Assembly: GCA_964427535.1 (NCBI GenBank) | Contig: CAYRVF010000041.1 | Location: 1-37,365 of the forward strand | Reading direction: 5' to 3' | Origin: CAYRVF01 sp964427535 | Lineage (GTDB): Bacteria; Chloroflexota; Ktedonobacteria; Ktedonobacterales; JADMIN01 | Length of the DNA stretch: 37,365 nt | In this document: in pieces, positions 22,899-31,860 of the stretch | Numbering within the stretch: position 1 is the stretch's first letter | Layout of the letters: each line of letters starts with the position of its first letter | Program-made: the position numbers and the translations under genes | Notes under the pieces: model-generated | Seen by the model: only the letters and a program-made list of their open reading frames with translations | The model's database searches: none | What the model was told of the DNA's origin: nothing

Positions 22899-23669
22899 CT
22901 AATGTGCCGTCCAGCCGCAGTCGATGACCTGTGCCGCGCCGGTGATGCCCGAGGCGTCGTCCGAGCAGAGGTAGGCGGCGTAGCGCGCGACCTCGACGGG
23001 CTCCAACAGGCGGTGGATGGCCGCCTCGGCCACCATGATCTTCTCCACCACCTCAGATTCGGGGATGTTGTGCACCCGCGCCTGATCGGCGATCTGCTTC
23101 TCGACCAGCGCCGTTCGCACGTACGACGGGCAGATGGCATTGCAGGTGACGCCGTGGCCCGCGCCCTCCAGCGCCGTAACACGCGTCAGCCCGAGCAGCC
23201 CATGCTTCGCCGCGACATACGCCGACTTATACTCTGAGGCGCACAACGCATGCACCGAGGCAATATTGACAATCCGCCCCCAGCCACGCTCATACATCCC
23301 AGGCAGCGCCGCCTGTGTCAGCAGGAAAGGCGCGGTCAGCAGAATCTCGATCAGTTGCCGCCATTTCGCCTCGGGAAACTCAACAATCGGCGAGACATAC
23401 TGGATGCCCGCGTTGTTGACCAGGATGTCGACACGCCCCTCGGTGCGCTCGGCGTCCGCGATGAGGGCGCGGCAATCCGCTGGTTGCGTCATGTCGGCCC
23501 GCTGGAAGCGCGCGCCGGGGATGCCATCAGCCGCGGCCTGCCCACCGGAGACATCCAGATCGGCGAGCACCACCTGCGCGCCGCGCTCCGCCAGCTCGCG
23601 CGCGATAGCCAGTCCGATGCCGCTCGCCGCGCCCGTCACGACCGCGACTCTGCCATTGAGTTCGCCCAT
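22899..23669 (-). CDS. SDR oxidoreductase, 3-hydroxybutyrate dehydrogenase-like
   Basis: A 256-residue classical short-chain dehydrogenase. The cofactor site is TGAASGIG (near residue 13), NNAGIQYVSPI is the structural motif, the catalytic Ser/Tyr/Lys are in NIASVHALCASEYKSAYVAAK, and CPSYVRTALVEKQI follows. The last pattern and the length fit 3-hydroxybutyrate dehydrogenase, which links ketone body or polyhydroxybutyrate turnover to NADH. The ATG at 23669 has GGAGG about seven bases upstream; the ATG two codons earlier is too close to it. Substrate assignment is probable, not proven. Confidence 0.86.
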   Translation of the reverse strand: MGELNGRVAVVTGAASGIGLAIARELAERGAQVVLADLDVSGGQAAADGIPGARFQRADMTQPADCRALIADAERTEGRVDILVNNAGIQYVSPIVEFPEAKWRQLIEILLTAPFLLTQAALPGMYERGWGRIVNIASVHALCASEYKSAYVAAKHGLLGLTRVTALEGAGHGVTCNAICPSYVRTALVEKQIADQARVHNIPESEVVEKIMVAEAAIHRLLEPVEVARYAAYLCSDDASGITGAAQVIDCGWTAH

Positions 23670-23720
23670 GCCCATCCCTCCCGAATCCGTGTAGTGTGGC
23701 TGTTCAGAGGGGCACCAACT

Positions 23721-23746
23721 GGACGAGGCACGCCCTGCCCGTCTGG
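23721..23746. repeat. GGCATGCC-type repeat, degenerate copy B5
   Basis: GGACGAGGCACGCCCTGCCC and GTCTGG. A diverged copy in the gap upstream of the SDR gene. Confidence 0.4.
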
Positions 23747-23847
23747 CACCAACGATACCTCTGCCAAGCAATGATACACCGTAGAGTAAGCGTATCCCAC
23801 GTGGCGTCTACGCATCCTCGCACTGGGTCGTCCCTCGCGACCGGGCG

Positions 23848-23872
23848 GTCGAGGCATGCCTCGCCCCTACAG
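23848..23872. repeat. GGCATGCC-type repeat, copy B2
   Basis: GTCGAGGCATGCCTCGCCCC followed by TACAG. The core CGAGGCATGCCTCG is a perfect palindrome. Palindromic copy 9 follows after about 65 bases. Confidence 0.8.
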
Positions 23873-23937
23873 AACTGCGGTCGGGCGTTGGACCGGCATC
23901 GTCAGCGTTGCCATTCCGCGTACATGCTCGCCTCACA

Positions 23938-23980
23938 ACCCCTCCCCTCTACAGGGAGGGGGTTGGGGGAGAGATTCTCC
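23938..23980. repeat. GC-rich palindromic repeat, copy 9, holding the tag stop codon
   Basis: ACCCCTCCCCTCTACAGGGA, then GGGGGTTGGGGGAGAGATTC. The TAG stop of tag (23949-23951) lies in the palindrome loop, and about nine C-terminal residues of Tag are read from the repeat. Confidence 0.8.
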
Positions 23981-24578
23981 CCACCTCCCCATGCCGGAAG
24001 CACGTGACGAGGTGGTCGTTGACCATACCGGTCGCCTGCATGTGGGCATAGCAGATGGTGGGGCCGACGAACGCGAAGCCGCGCTGCTTGAGGTCTTTGC
24101 TCATCGCCTGTGAAGTGGGCGTCAGCGCGGGAATCTCGGCGAGCGTGCGCCAGTAATTGGTGACCGGCGTGCCGTCGACGAAGCGCCAGAAGTAGGCGTC
24201 GAGTCCGCCGAACTCCTCGCGCACGGCAAGGGTCGCGCGGGCGTTCTGGATGGCGGCGAGTATCTTGGCCCGGTTGCGGATGATGCCCGGATCGGCGAGC
24301 AGACGCGCGATGTCGGGTTCACCATAGCGGACGACGCGCTCGGCGTCGAAGTTGTCGAACGCGGTCCGATAGCCCTCGCGACGATTGAGGATGGTGTCCC
24401 AGCTCAGCCCTGCCTGCGCGCCCTCCAGCACGAGAAACTCGAAGAGTGCGCGCTCGTCATGCAGCGGCGTGCCCCATTCTTCGTCGTGGTAGGTGATCGA
24501 GAGGGGATTGCGCGCCCAGCCGCACCGCTCCAGGACGACCGGGAGCGTTTTGTGGGCGTCCGACGTGGCATTCGTCAT
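23949..24578 (-). CDS. tag: DNA-3-methyladenine glycosylase I
   Basis: A 209-residue HhH-family base excision enzyme that removes 3-methyladenine. The zinc site is visible: Cys in LERCGWA and His in TYHDEEWG at the N-terminus, His in MVNDHLVTCF and the Cys just after it at the C-terminus. LEGAQAGLSWDTIL carries the binding-pocket Glu and Trp, and FVGPTICYAHMQATG is the family signature. The ATG at 24578 has GAGG eight bases upstream. The last residues, RISPPTPSL, come from repeat DNA and are not family sequence; the normal C-terminus was probably replaced or extended by the repeat. The protein should still fold because the zinc ligands precede it. Confidence 0.92.
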   Translation of the reverse strand: MTNATSDAHKTLPVVLERCGWARNPLSITYHDEEWGTPLHDERALFEFLVLEGAQAGLSWDTILNRREGYRTAFDNFDAERVVRYGEPDIARLLADPGIIRNRAKILAAIQNARATLAVREEFGGLDAYFWRFVDGTPVTNYWRTLAEIPALTPTSQAMSKDLKQRGFAFVGPTICYAHMQATGMVNDHLVTCFRHGEVGRISPPTPSL

Positions 24579-24679
24579 GTATTTGGCCTCGACTTCCGTT
24601 GCGCCGCCATCCCAGAATGCGCGTGGATGAGCTCCCACGACAACGCATTTCGGAACGTCTTGTCTGCGCGGCGTGTTCC

Positions 24680-25129
24680 TTATAACCCGGATGAGGCCTG
24701 TTCGGCTTTGCCGCTGGCGGCTGTCTCCGCATCGTCGTCATCCACATCGGAGAGACGGCCGGTGTAACTCCCGCCGATGCCCTGATGCAAGACCCGTAGC
24801 CCGAGGAGCGCGCACCGCTGGCGGGCGGGTCCGATCGTTACGCCGAGCATCTCCAGCACGTCATCCGGACGCAGTGCGCGAAGCTCGTCGAGTGTCGCGC
24901 CCTCGATCTTCTCCGTCAGCATCGAGGCCGACGCCTGGCTGATGGCACACCCCCTCCCGTCGAAGCGGACCTCCGTCACACGGCCGTCTTGCACCCGCAG
25001 GTCGATCTCAACGCGGTCGCCACAGAGGGGGTTCGTATCGGCGGCGGAGATGTCGGGCTGCTCAAGATGCCCGTGATTGCGCGGATCACGGTAGTGTTCA
25101 AGGATATATTGACGGTAGACGTCGTCCAT
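24680..25129 (-). CDS. sufU: Fe-S cluster scaffold/sulfurtransferase SufU
   Basis: A 149-residue IscU-fold protein of the SufU type, which accepts sulfur from SufS. The three conserved cysteines are in NPLCGD, GRGCAISQASASML and RQRCALLGL, with Asp after the first as zinc ligand. The 18-residue region between the second and third Cys typical of SufU is present. The ATG at 25129 has GGGAG about eight bases upstream. A Asp/Ala-rich tail of about 20 residues follows the fold. SufS lies at the other end of the window, not beside it. Confidence 0.92.
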   Translation of the reverse strand: MDDVYRQYILEHYRDPRNHGHLEQPDISAADTNPLCGDRVEIDLRVQDGRVTEVRFDGRGCAISQASASMLTEKIEGATLDELRALRPDDVLEMLGVTIGPARQRCALLGLRVLHQGIGGSYTGRLSDVDDDDAETAASGKAEQASSGL

Positions 25130-25330
25130 AATTCTGGCTCCCAAATGGTGACCGGCACGGCCTCAGCCGCCCGGTCTGGTGCGCGGTTGGTTCGTCTTCA
25201 CTGTAGCATACGTGTCTGATAACCAGCGCCGGATCGCGCATGTCATGTGGATGGGCAGCGGTGCGTGGGCTTCTGCCGCCCACCGACATCGCCTGGATCA
25301 CCCGCTTCAGGCGTCGACATCATCACCCTC
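25130..25330. other. Intergenic DNA with no recognised element
   Basis: This gap lies between the divergent sufU and small membrane-protein genes. The promoter of the latter begins at 25331. I see no hairpin, repeat or RNA motif before it. Confidence 0.4.
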
Positions 25331-25359
25331 TTGACCGTGCGCGGCATCGGGTCTATACT
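25331..25359 (+). promoter_or_regulatory. Promoter of the small membrane protein gene
   Basis: TTGACC (25331-25336), 17 bp, TATACT (25354-25359). The predicted start near 25366 leaves a leader of about 80 bases. Confidence 0.7.
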
Positions 25360-25448
25360 CGCCACGGCGGCCGCTTCGTTTGCGACGGCCGCGACACGTC
25401 AGCACAAGGCCTGGGAGCATGGCCCACAACGGCCAGCCGGAGGACAGT

Positions 25449-25631
25449 ATGCGAGGTCTCGGCATTATCCTGGCGATTGTCGGCGTCATTTTGATTGTCG
25501 CCGGTGTAGTGCGTCACTTTAGCTCGTTCGTGCTCTCTTCAACCACGCACGCGAGCATTTACATCGCCGTCGTGGGAGTCATCGTGCTGGTCGTCGGCGC
25601 GCTGCTGTCGCGCTCAGGGTCCGCGAGCTAG
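25449..25631 (+). CDS. Small two-helix membrane protein
   Basis: A 60-residue protein with two hydrophobic helices, GIILAIVGVILIVAGVV and IYIAVVGVIVLVVGALL, joined by a short polar loop. Small proteins of this plan are common and usually annotated as DUF3185-like or uncharacterised membrane proteins; I cannot assign a function. The ATG at 25449 has GGAGGA four bases upstream; an in-frame ATG at about 25419 is a weaker option. A good promoter lies upstream. It is convergent with an HxlR regulator gene. Confidence 0.7.
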   Translation: MRGLGIILAIVGVILIVAGVVRHFSSFVLSSTTHASIYIAVVGVIVLVVGALLSRSGSAS

Positions 25632-25763
25632 TGCTCCGCCCGTTGATTGTGCCGGATGTGAGCGTGGGTACACAACGTATCCATGTCTCGCCTCCGGCGC
25701 CCGCGAGCTCCCGACTCATCTGAACCGGTCGTATATCGGCCGCGGGGGCACGCGGCTCACAGC

Positions 25764-26198
25764 CTATTCTTGCGGCAATGGCAGCCACTTCTCCGCCCAC
25801 GCCGAGACGGCGCAGATGACCGTCTCCAACTCCTGCCCCTTGGGCGTGAGCTCGTATTCCACCCGCACCGGAGGACCGCAGAGCACGCGCCGTGTCACCA
25901 CGCCTTCGGCCTCAAGCTCGCGCAGCCGCTCCGTGAGGAGCCGGTCGGAGATCCCCGGAATGGCCGCGAGAATCTCATTGAAGCGGTGCGGCCCGCTGAG
26001 CAGCACCCTCAGAATCACACCCGCCCAGCGCCGCCCAATCATGTCCATCGCGGCGCGAAAGCGTGGGCAGAACTCCGAAAGGTGGCTCGCGCTCGGAGGT
26101 GTCTGATGGAGGGCTGTCCCCTCTATTTCGCTGTCTGATGGAGACCGCTCGGCGTTCTCACCGCGCAACGTCCCCATCAGCTCAAGTTCAGAATTCAT
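25764..26198 (-). CDS. HxlR-family transcriptional regulator
   Basis: A 144-residue winged-helix regulator of HxlR type. The diagnostic Cys is in FCPRFRAAMDMIGRRW, followed by the HTH (FNEILAAIPGISDRLLTERL) and wing (RVEYELTPKGQEL). Members often sense thiol or carbonyl stress through this Cys. About 40 residues precede the usual start of the fold. GAGGAGGAGGA upstream of the ATG is a strong binding site, but half of it can pair with CTCCTC just upstream. The target genes are unknown. Confidence 0.88.
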   Translation of the reverse strand: MNSELELMGTLRGENAERSPSDSEIEGTALHQTPPSASHLSEFCPRFRAAMDMIGRRWAGVILRVLLSGPHRFNEILAAIPGISDRLLTERLRELEAEGVVTRRVLCGPPVRVEYELTPKGQELETVICAVSAWAEKWLPLPQE

Positions 26199-26211
26199 AG
26201 CAATTATCCTC

Positions 26212-26230
26212 CTCCTCGAATGGTGAGGAG
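26212..26230 (-). promoter_or_regulatory. Hairpin over the HxlR ribosome binding site
   Basis: On the minus strand CTCCTC (26230-26225) pairs with GAGGAG (26217-26212) across a seven-base loop. The second arm is part of the ribosome binding site, so the fold would block translation. Alternative registers exist within GAGGAGGAGG. Confidence 0.5.
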
Positions 26231-26476
26231 TTATGTCTCTTCAGTGTATCACAGCCGGGCATGCGTACTGTGATGTTCGGCCAGGTCGTCTGGCCGCGAG
26301 AAGTGTAGAAAAAGGACCATGCCCTCCGCGTACTTCAACCGTGCTACGTGCGGGTGCGAAGATGTGTGGCTCGACGCAGGGAATGCGAGTGCAGCCCCAC
26401 GCTCGCAGCGTTGTGCGATCTCGTGTTCGTTTCATCGTCACGCATGTATGATTGGTTGGCGTGGTGGCAATACGTT

Positions 26477-26505
26477 TGGCCGCCAGTATAGCCGCCAGTA
26501 TATAG
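26477..26505 (+). promoter_or_regulatory. Promoter with tandem 12-bp repeat upstream of the PH-like gene
   Basis: TTGGCC (26477-26482), 17 bp, TATATA (26500-26505). The spacer contains two direct copies of GCCGCCAGTATA (26480-26491 and 26492-26503). The start would be about 11 bases before the ATG. Confidence 0.5.
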
Positions 26506-26522
26506 GAGCGTCGAGGATCAAC

Positions 26523-26957
26523 ATGGCAGAAAACCTCCAGACCGGTGTGCGCCTCGCAACCACTTCAACCACAGGATGGAAGGATTGGTTTCACGGCGAA
26601 CTGTGGTTGTTCCAGAGCGGGATATTGCGGGTTCCCATCGGCTGGCTCAAAACAGTCTGTTGCGTTGGCTACATTGCCGAATTGCGCAATCCAAAAACGA
26701 GCACCTTCAGCCCTGAGGAATTCAGCAGACTCATTTCACGTCCGCGCAACATCTGGATTCCACGGGAGGGCATTAAGAGTGCTTCTCTCAGCTTCTCTCC
26801 TTTTATGGCGTATGATCTGCGCGTTCAGATGTTCGACGGGCGCTCCCTCCAGTTGCTCACGCTGCCAAGGAGCTTCGTCTACCTCCCGTTACAGTCCGCT
26901 CTCCAGGAATGGCTAGGACACGCATTCGTCTCCAATCCCCCAAAGCGGCTCCGCTGA
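26523..26957 (+). CDS. Uncharacterised protein, possible PH-like fold
   Basis: A 144-residue protein I do not recognise. It has a beta-rich middle with GELWLFQSGILRVPIGW near residue 28, a loop with IPREGIKSASLSFSP, a strand YDLRVQMFDGRSLQLLTLP, and a C-terminal helix (PLQSALQEWLGHAF). This order of strands and one helix resembles small PH-like domains, but that is only a fold guess. No signal or membrane helix is certain. The base composition is visibly less GC-rich than its neighbours, which suggests transfer. The ATG at 26523 has GAGG about five bases upstream. It is convergent with rpoD. Confidence 0.65.
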   Translation: MAENLQTGVRLATTSTTGWKDWFHGELWLFQSGILRVPIGWLKTVCCVGYIAELRNPKTSTFSPEEFSRLISRPRNIWIPREGIKSASLSFSPFMAYDLRVQMFDGRSLQLLTLPRSFVYLPLQSALQEWLGHAFVSNPPKRLR

Positions 26958-27000
26958 TTGCTGCGCTAGAGGCAGTCTCGACTTCATCTCTATAGATAGT

Positions 27001-27035
27001 GTGGGGCCCGGCGCCATGATGGCGCCGGGCCCCAC
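27001..27035. terminator. Perfect inverted repeat between convergent genes
   Basis: Arms GTGGGGCCCGGCGCCAT and ATGGCGCCGGGCCCCAC around a single G give a 17-bp perfect inverted repeat. It lies 36 bases after the rpoD stop and 43 after the PH-like gene stop. No T-run follows on either strand, so it is terminator-like or an mRNA end stabiliser. Confidence 0.65.
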
Positions 27036-27071
27036 AGGTGAGACGAATGAATAAAGACGGATGCGACGAAG

Positions 27072-28493
<1,422 letters not shown>

Positions 28494-28606
28494 GTGGTCG
28501 CACATCCTCCTCCGGACGCCGGCCGTTCGCGTCGCCCGCGTGCTGTCTCGTCTCGCCGTCCGGACTTCCAACCCCAATGCTGGCGCGCATGCTGCCACCA
28601 GATAGC

Positions 28607-30760
28607 CTAGAAAGACGACTTGCCACTTCTCGAATCACGGCGTCTGGCGACACTGCCTCGCCCAAGAGCGCTGCGCCCGCCCTGCGGCGACGTTGCCGCA
28701 TCGATTGCCCGGCGCTGCGCGAGTAATGCTTGCTTCCGTTGAACGAGCAGGCGTAGCGCCTCGGCATCAACTGCCTGCTCGGCGTCACGCTCCAGCGCGT
28801 CAAGCTCGGCGAGCTCGGCGTCTACCCGCATGCGCTTCAGGTGGTAGGCGGCCTTGCTCGCGATTCGGTTGACCACCGCCCCTTCATCCGGCAGGCCCGG
28901 CTCGGTGCGCGCGCGTACCCGCTCGACGGCCGGCTGAAGCTCGACAGGCAGCCCCGCGACGAAATCGGGCAGCGACACGAAGGCGCCAGCGCTGATCGCC
29001 GCCGCGAACGTCGCGAAGATCGCCCGCAGGTCTGGCGACGTGAAATCGCGCTCATCCACGATAGCGCGAATCTCCGTCCACGACCGTGGCCGCTCCAGCA
29101 GCACGCCCAGGCAGTATTCCGCGACGGACTGTTCGGCGAGCAGCGTTCCACCGACTCCGCCGGACGCTCGCACGCCTCCAGCGACTGTCGAACTATACGA
29201 CGCGCTAGAACCTACTTGCTCAGAAGGACGGTACTTTTCTCCCTGACGCTCGACAGCTTCGCGCGCATCTGGTTCGTCGTCCACTTGCTCTTCGCGCGGG
29301 CTGAGACGGGCTTCGCGGTCCAGACGCTGCCGGGCGAGATGCAAGTCGCGCCGCAGCTCCACCTTGTCGAGCCGGACACGCTGCGCGAGCCGGCCGAGAT
29401 ACTCGTCGGCCAGTGTGCGGTCGCGCACCTCGGCAATGATGGGCAGCAGGCGGCGGCAGGCTTCGAGCTTGCCCTGTGGCGTGTCGAGCGCGAGTCCGGC
29501 GGTCTGTGCTTCGATCAGGTAGTCGATGAGGGGCGTCGCGGTCTCGATGGCGCGCTCCCAGCCGGGCGTATCGCGGCGCACGAACTCGTCGGGGTCTTCG
29601 TGCGGCGGGAGCTTCGCGACCGTGATCTCGGCATCGACCTGCTCCTCGAAGCGCACCATGCCGCGCGGCTCGCTTGGCCGTTTCGTCGACTTGCGCCGCC
29701 GCTCGTGGCTGGGCGACTCCGGCGCGGGACCCGGCACCGGCACGACCACCCGGTCGAAGGCGTGCTGCGCGACGGTGATGCCGCGCAGCGTCGCCGATTC
29801 ACCGGCGGCGTCGGGGTCGAGCGCGAGGGTCACGCGGCGCGTCAGCTTCTTGATCTGCTTGATGTGCTTCTCGGTGATCGCGCTGCCGATGACCGCGACG
29901 ACGTTGCGCGAGCCATACTGGTGCGTCACGATGGCGTCCATGTAGCCCTCGACGAAGATCACGCGGTCGCGCTTGCGGATGGTCTCGCGAGCGAGGTCGA
30001 GGCCGTAGAGCGTGGCGCTCTTGTCGAAGACGAGCGTCTGCGGCGTGTTGAGGTACTTGGGCGTCGCGCCCCCCAATTCGCGGCCGCCGAACGCGATGGT
30101 CTGGTTGCGCGCGTCGCGGATGGGGAAGATCACTCGGTTGCGGAAATAGTCGTAGAGTCCGCCGCCGCGGCTGGCCTCACGCTCGCGGGTCAGGCCCGCG
30201 TCGATCAGCTCTTTTGGCGTGTAGCCCTGGTCGAGCAGGTAGCGGGTGAGCGCGTCGCCCTCAGGGGCGTACCCCAGCCGCCACAGTGCGATGGAGTCGG
30301 AGTTGACGCCGCGCGACTCCAGATAGGTGCGGGCGTACTGCGCCTCGGGCGCGCGCAGGAGCTGGTGGTGATACCAGATGGCCGCCGCTTCGTTGAGCGC
30401 GCGCAGCCGTTTGCGCGCCGATGCTTCGGGTGACTCCTCGGCACTGCCGCCCTCGCCGTAGCCGCCGCTCTCCAGCGGAATGTTGGCCTTCTCGGCGAGC
30501 AGCTTGAGCGCGTCGACGAAATCAAGTCCCTGCGTCTTCTGCACAAAGGTGAAGATGTCGCCGCCTTCGCCACAGCCGTAGCACTTGTAGGCGCCGTCGT
30601 CTGGGTAGACGTGGAACGAAGGCGTCCGCTCGTTATGAAACGGGCATAGCCCTTTGTACGTCCGTCCAGACTTTCTCAGCTGGACGACCGCACCTATTTC
30701 TTCCACGATGTCGAGCTTTTGCTTGATGCGCTCGATCGGGCTGGATGCGTCGGCGGTCAT
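28607..30760 (-). CDS. dnaG: DNA primase DnaG
   Basis: A 717-residue replicative primase. The zinc-binding domain has Cys39, His42, Cys60 and Cys63. The TOPRIM domain has EGYMD (271-275) and DPDAAG (315-320), giving the metal-binding acids. The C-terminal third contains the helical helicase-interaction part and is rich in Arg/Glu. An insertion of about 35 basic residues (near 345-370, with SHERRRKSTKRPSEP) interrupts the TOPRIM region before KLPPHEDPDEF. No ribosome binding site is obvious before the ATG at 30760. It precedes rpoD on the same strand. Confidence 0.96.
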   Translation of the reverse strand: MTADASSPIERIKQKLDIVEEIGAVVQLRKSGRTYKGLCPFHNERTPSFHVYPDDGAYKCYGCGEGGDIFTFVQKTQGLDFVDALKLLAEKANIPLESGGYGEGGSAEESPEASARKRLRALNEAAAIWYHHQLLRAPEAQYARTYLESRGVNSDSIALWRLGYAPEGDALTRYLLDQGYTPKELIDAGLTREREASRGGGLYDYFRNRVIFPIRDARNQTIAFGGRELGGATPKYLNTPQTLVFDKSATLYGLDLARETIRKRDRVIFVEGYMDAIVTHQYGSRNVVAVIGSAITEKHIKQIKKLTRRVTLALDPDAAGESATLRGITVAQHAFDRVVVPVPGPAPESPSHERRRKSTKRPSEPRGMVRFEEQVDAEITVAKLPPHEDPDEFVRRDTPGWERAIETATPLIDYLIEAQTAGLALDTPQGKLEACRRLLPIIAEVRDRTLADEYLGRLAQRVRLDKVELRRDLHLARQRLDREARLSPREEQVDDEPDAREAVERQGEKYRPSEQVGSSASYSSTVAGGVRASGGVGGTLLAEQSVAEYCLGVLLERPRSWTEIRAIVDERDFTSPDLRAIFATFAAAISAGAFVSLPDFVAGLPVELQPAVERVRARTEPGLPDEGAVVNRIASKAAYHLKRMRVDAELAELDALERDAEQAVDAEALRLLVQRKQALLAQRRAIDAATSPQGGRSALGRGSVARRRDSRSGKSSF

Positions 30761-30906
30761 CGATTGCGGCGTGGGAGTGCTCCTCCCATAGGGACTATCG
30801 CTGTGAGAACGAACGGTGCGCGAGCATCTGCTCCGCGTCCGTATTCAGTACAACGCGTGACACGCCTCAGAGTCTCTCCGTCCTTCGCGGAGGGCCGTCG
30901 ACGATG

Positions 30907-31587
30907 TTACGTCGCGTCGTGTGCCGACGCGCGGCGCACGACACTCACCGCCAGCGCGATCGCCACTAGACCCGCGGCCAGGCCAGCGCCCATCCACGCG
31001 GCGCGCTGCGCAAGTGGTCGCGCGAGCACCGGCAGCGGTGGGGCGGGTGGCTCGGCGGGGAGCGCCAGAATCTCGCCATGCTCCGTGACAAGGCCGATGC
31101 CGGGCAGCAGGTCGAGCAGATTGGCGGTGTTGTGTCTCTGCGGCAGCGCGCGGGCGAGCGCCTCGCGGATCGTGCGCGCGACAGTGGCGGCGCGCTCCTC
31201 CGTCAGCATCGGCCGCCCGTCTGGCCCCACGATCGGCGCACCCGTCGGGCGAAGCTCCCAGGCATATGCGCCGATCGTGCACTCATCCTGCGCGACGAGG
31301 TCGATGCTGCCGCTGCCACTGAAGGCGCCGTATGGCGTGTGAGCGTGGAGCGTCAGACGCAGGGATTCAGGTCGCCGGGCTGCGGTAGGTGTGAGGGTGA
31401 GGGTCGTGACGCCAGATGCGGTGTGCAGGCGGGCCTCGAAAGGCGCAACACCCTGCTCCGATGGTGGACCAAACTGGAGAATCCGCTCGCATCCTGGCAG
31501 AATCGAACGGAGGGTGTCAGGCGAGACGAGCGCGCCATACACCTGCTCGACGGGAGCCAGAAACGTATACGTTCCCTCGATGCGCAT
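30907..31587 (-). CDS. CoxG-like SRPBCC protein with C-terminal membrane helix
   Basis: A 226-residue protein. The first 145 residues form an SRPBCC/CoxG-type fold: MRIEGTYTFLAPVEQVYGAL, ILPGCERI, and the later GSGSIDLVAQ. CoxG helps assemble carbon monoxide dehydrogenase in CO oxidisers; other members have unknown lipid-like ligands. A linker of Pro/Ala follows, then the helix MGAGLAAGLVAIALAVSVV near the C-terminus, so it is membrane anchored with the fold in the cytoplasm. The ATG at 31587 is used with GGGAC/GAGAGGG upstream. No CO dehydrogenase gene is near. A TATACT box at 31666-31671 may be the -10. Confidence 0.78.
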   Translation of the reverse strand: MRIEGTYTFLAPVEQVYGALVSPDTLRSILPGCERILQFGPPSEQGVAPFEARLHTASGVTTLTLTPTAARRPESLRLTLHAHTPYGAFSGSGSIDLVAQDECTIGAYAWELRPTGAPIVGPDGRPMLTEERAATVARTIREALARALPQRHNTANLLDLLPGIGLVTEHGEILALPAEPPAPPLPVLARPLAQRAAWMGAGLAAGLVAIALAVSVVRRASAHDAT

Positions 31588-31757
31588 ACAGAGATGTCCC
31601 TCTCCTCCGCCGCCCGTCCAGACTCTCTCTGGCACCGCCGCCATCCACCGCACCTCGGCGAACGCAGTATACGATATGCTCGCGGTGTGCCGCCATGCGG
31701 GGCCTTCTCTCCCCGGTCCCGTTCCCCTGGGATGGGAAGGCGGAGCAGTGCGGGTGC

Positions 31758-31783
31758 GGGCGAGGCATGCCTCGCCCCTACAG
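31758..31783. repeat. GGCATGCC-type repeat, copy B3
   Basis: GGGCGAGGCATGCCTCGCCC and CTACAG. The GGGCGAGGCATGCCTCGCCC core is a perfect 20-bp palindrome. Palindromic copy 10 follows after about 40 bases. Confidence 0.8.
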
Positions 31784-31820
31784 GCGACCGGCGCCCGTGG
31801 TCACGCCCATTGCCTTGCGA

Positions 31821-31860
31821 TCCCATCCCTCAAGGGAAAAAGGCAGGGGGTTAGGTTCTG
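31821..31860. repeat. GC-rich palindromic repeat, copy 10, holding the M20 stop codon
   Basis: TCCCATCCCTCAAGGGAAAA, then AGGCAGGGGGTTAGGTTCTG. The TTA at 31851-31853 is the TAA stop of the M20 peptidase gene, and its last codons are read from AGGTTCT. Confidence 0.8.

Noticed and set aside
28841..30433. A 530-codon plus-strand open frame opposite dnaG
   Set aside because: Antisense to a primase with all motifs; composition is that of a shadow frame and there is no ribosome binding site.
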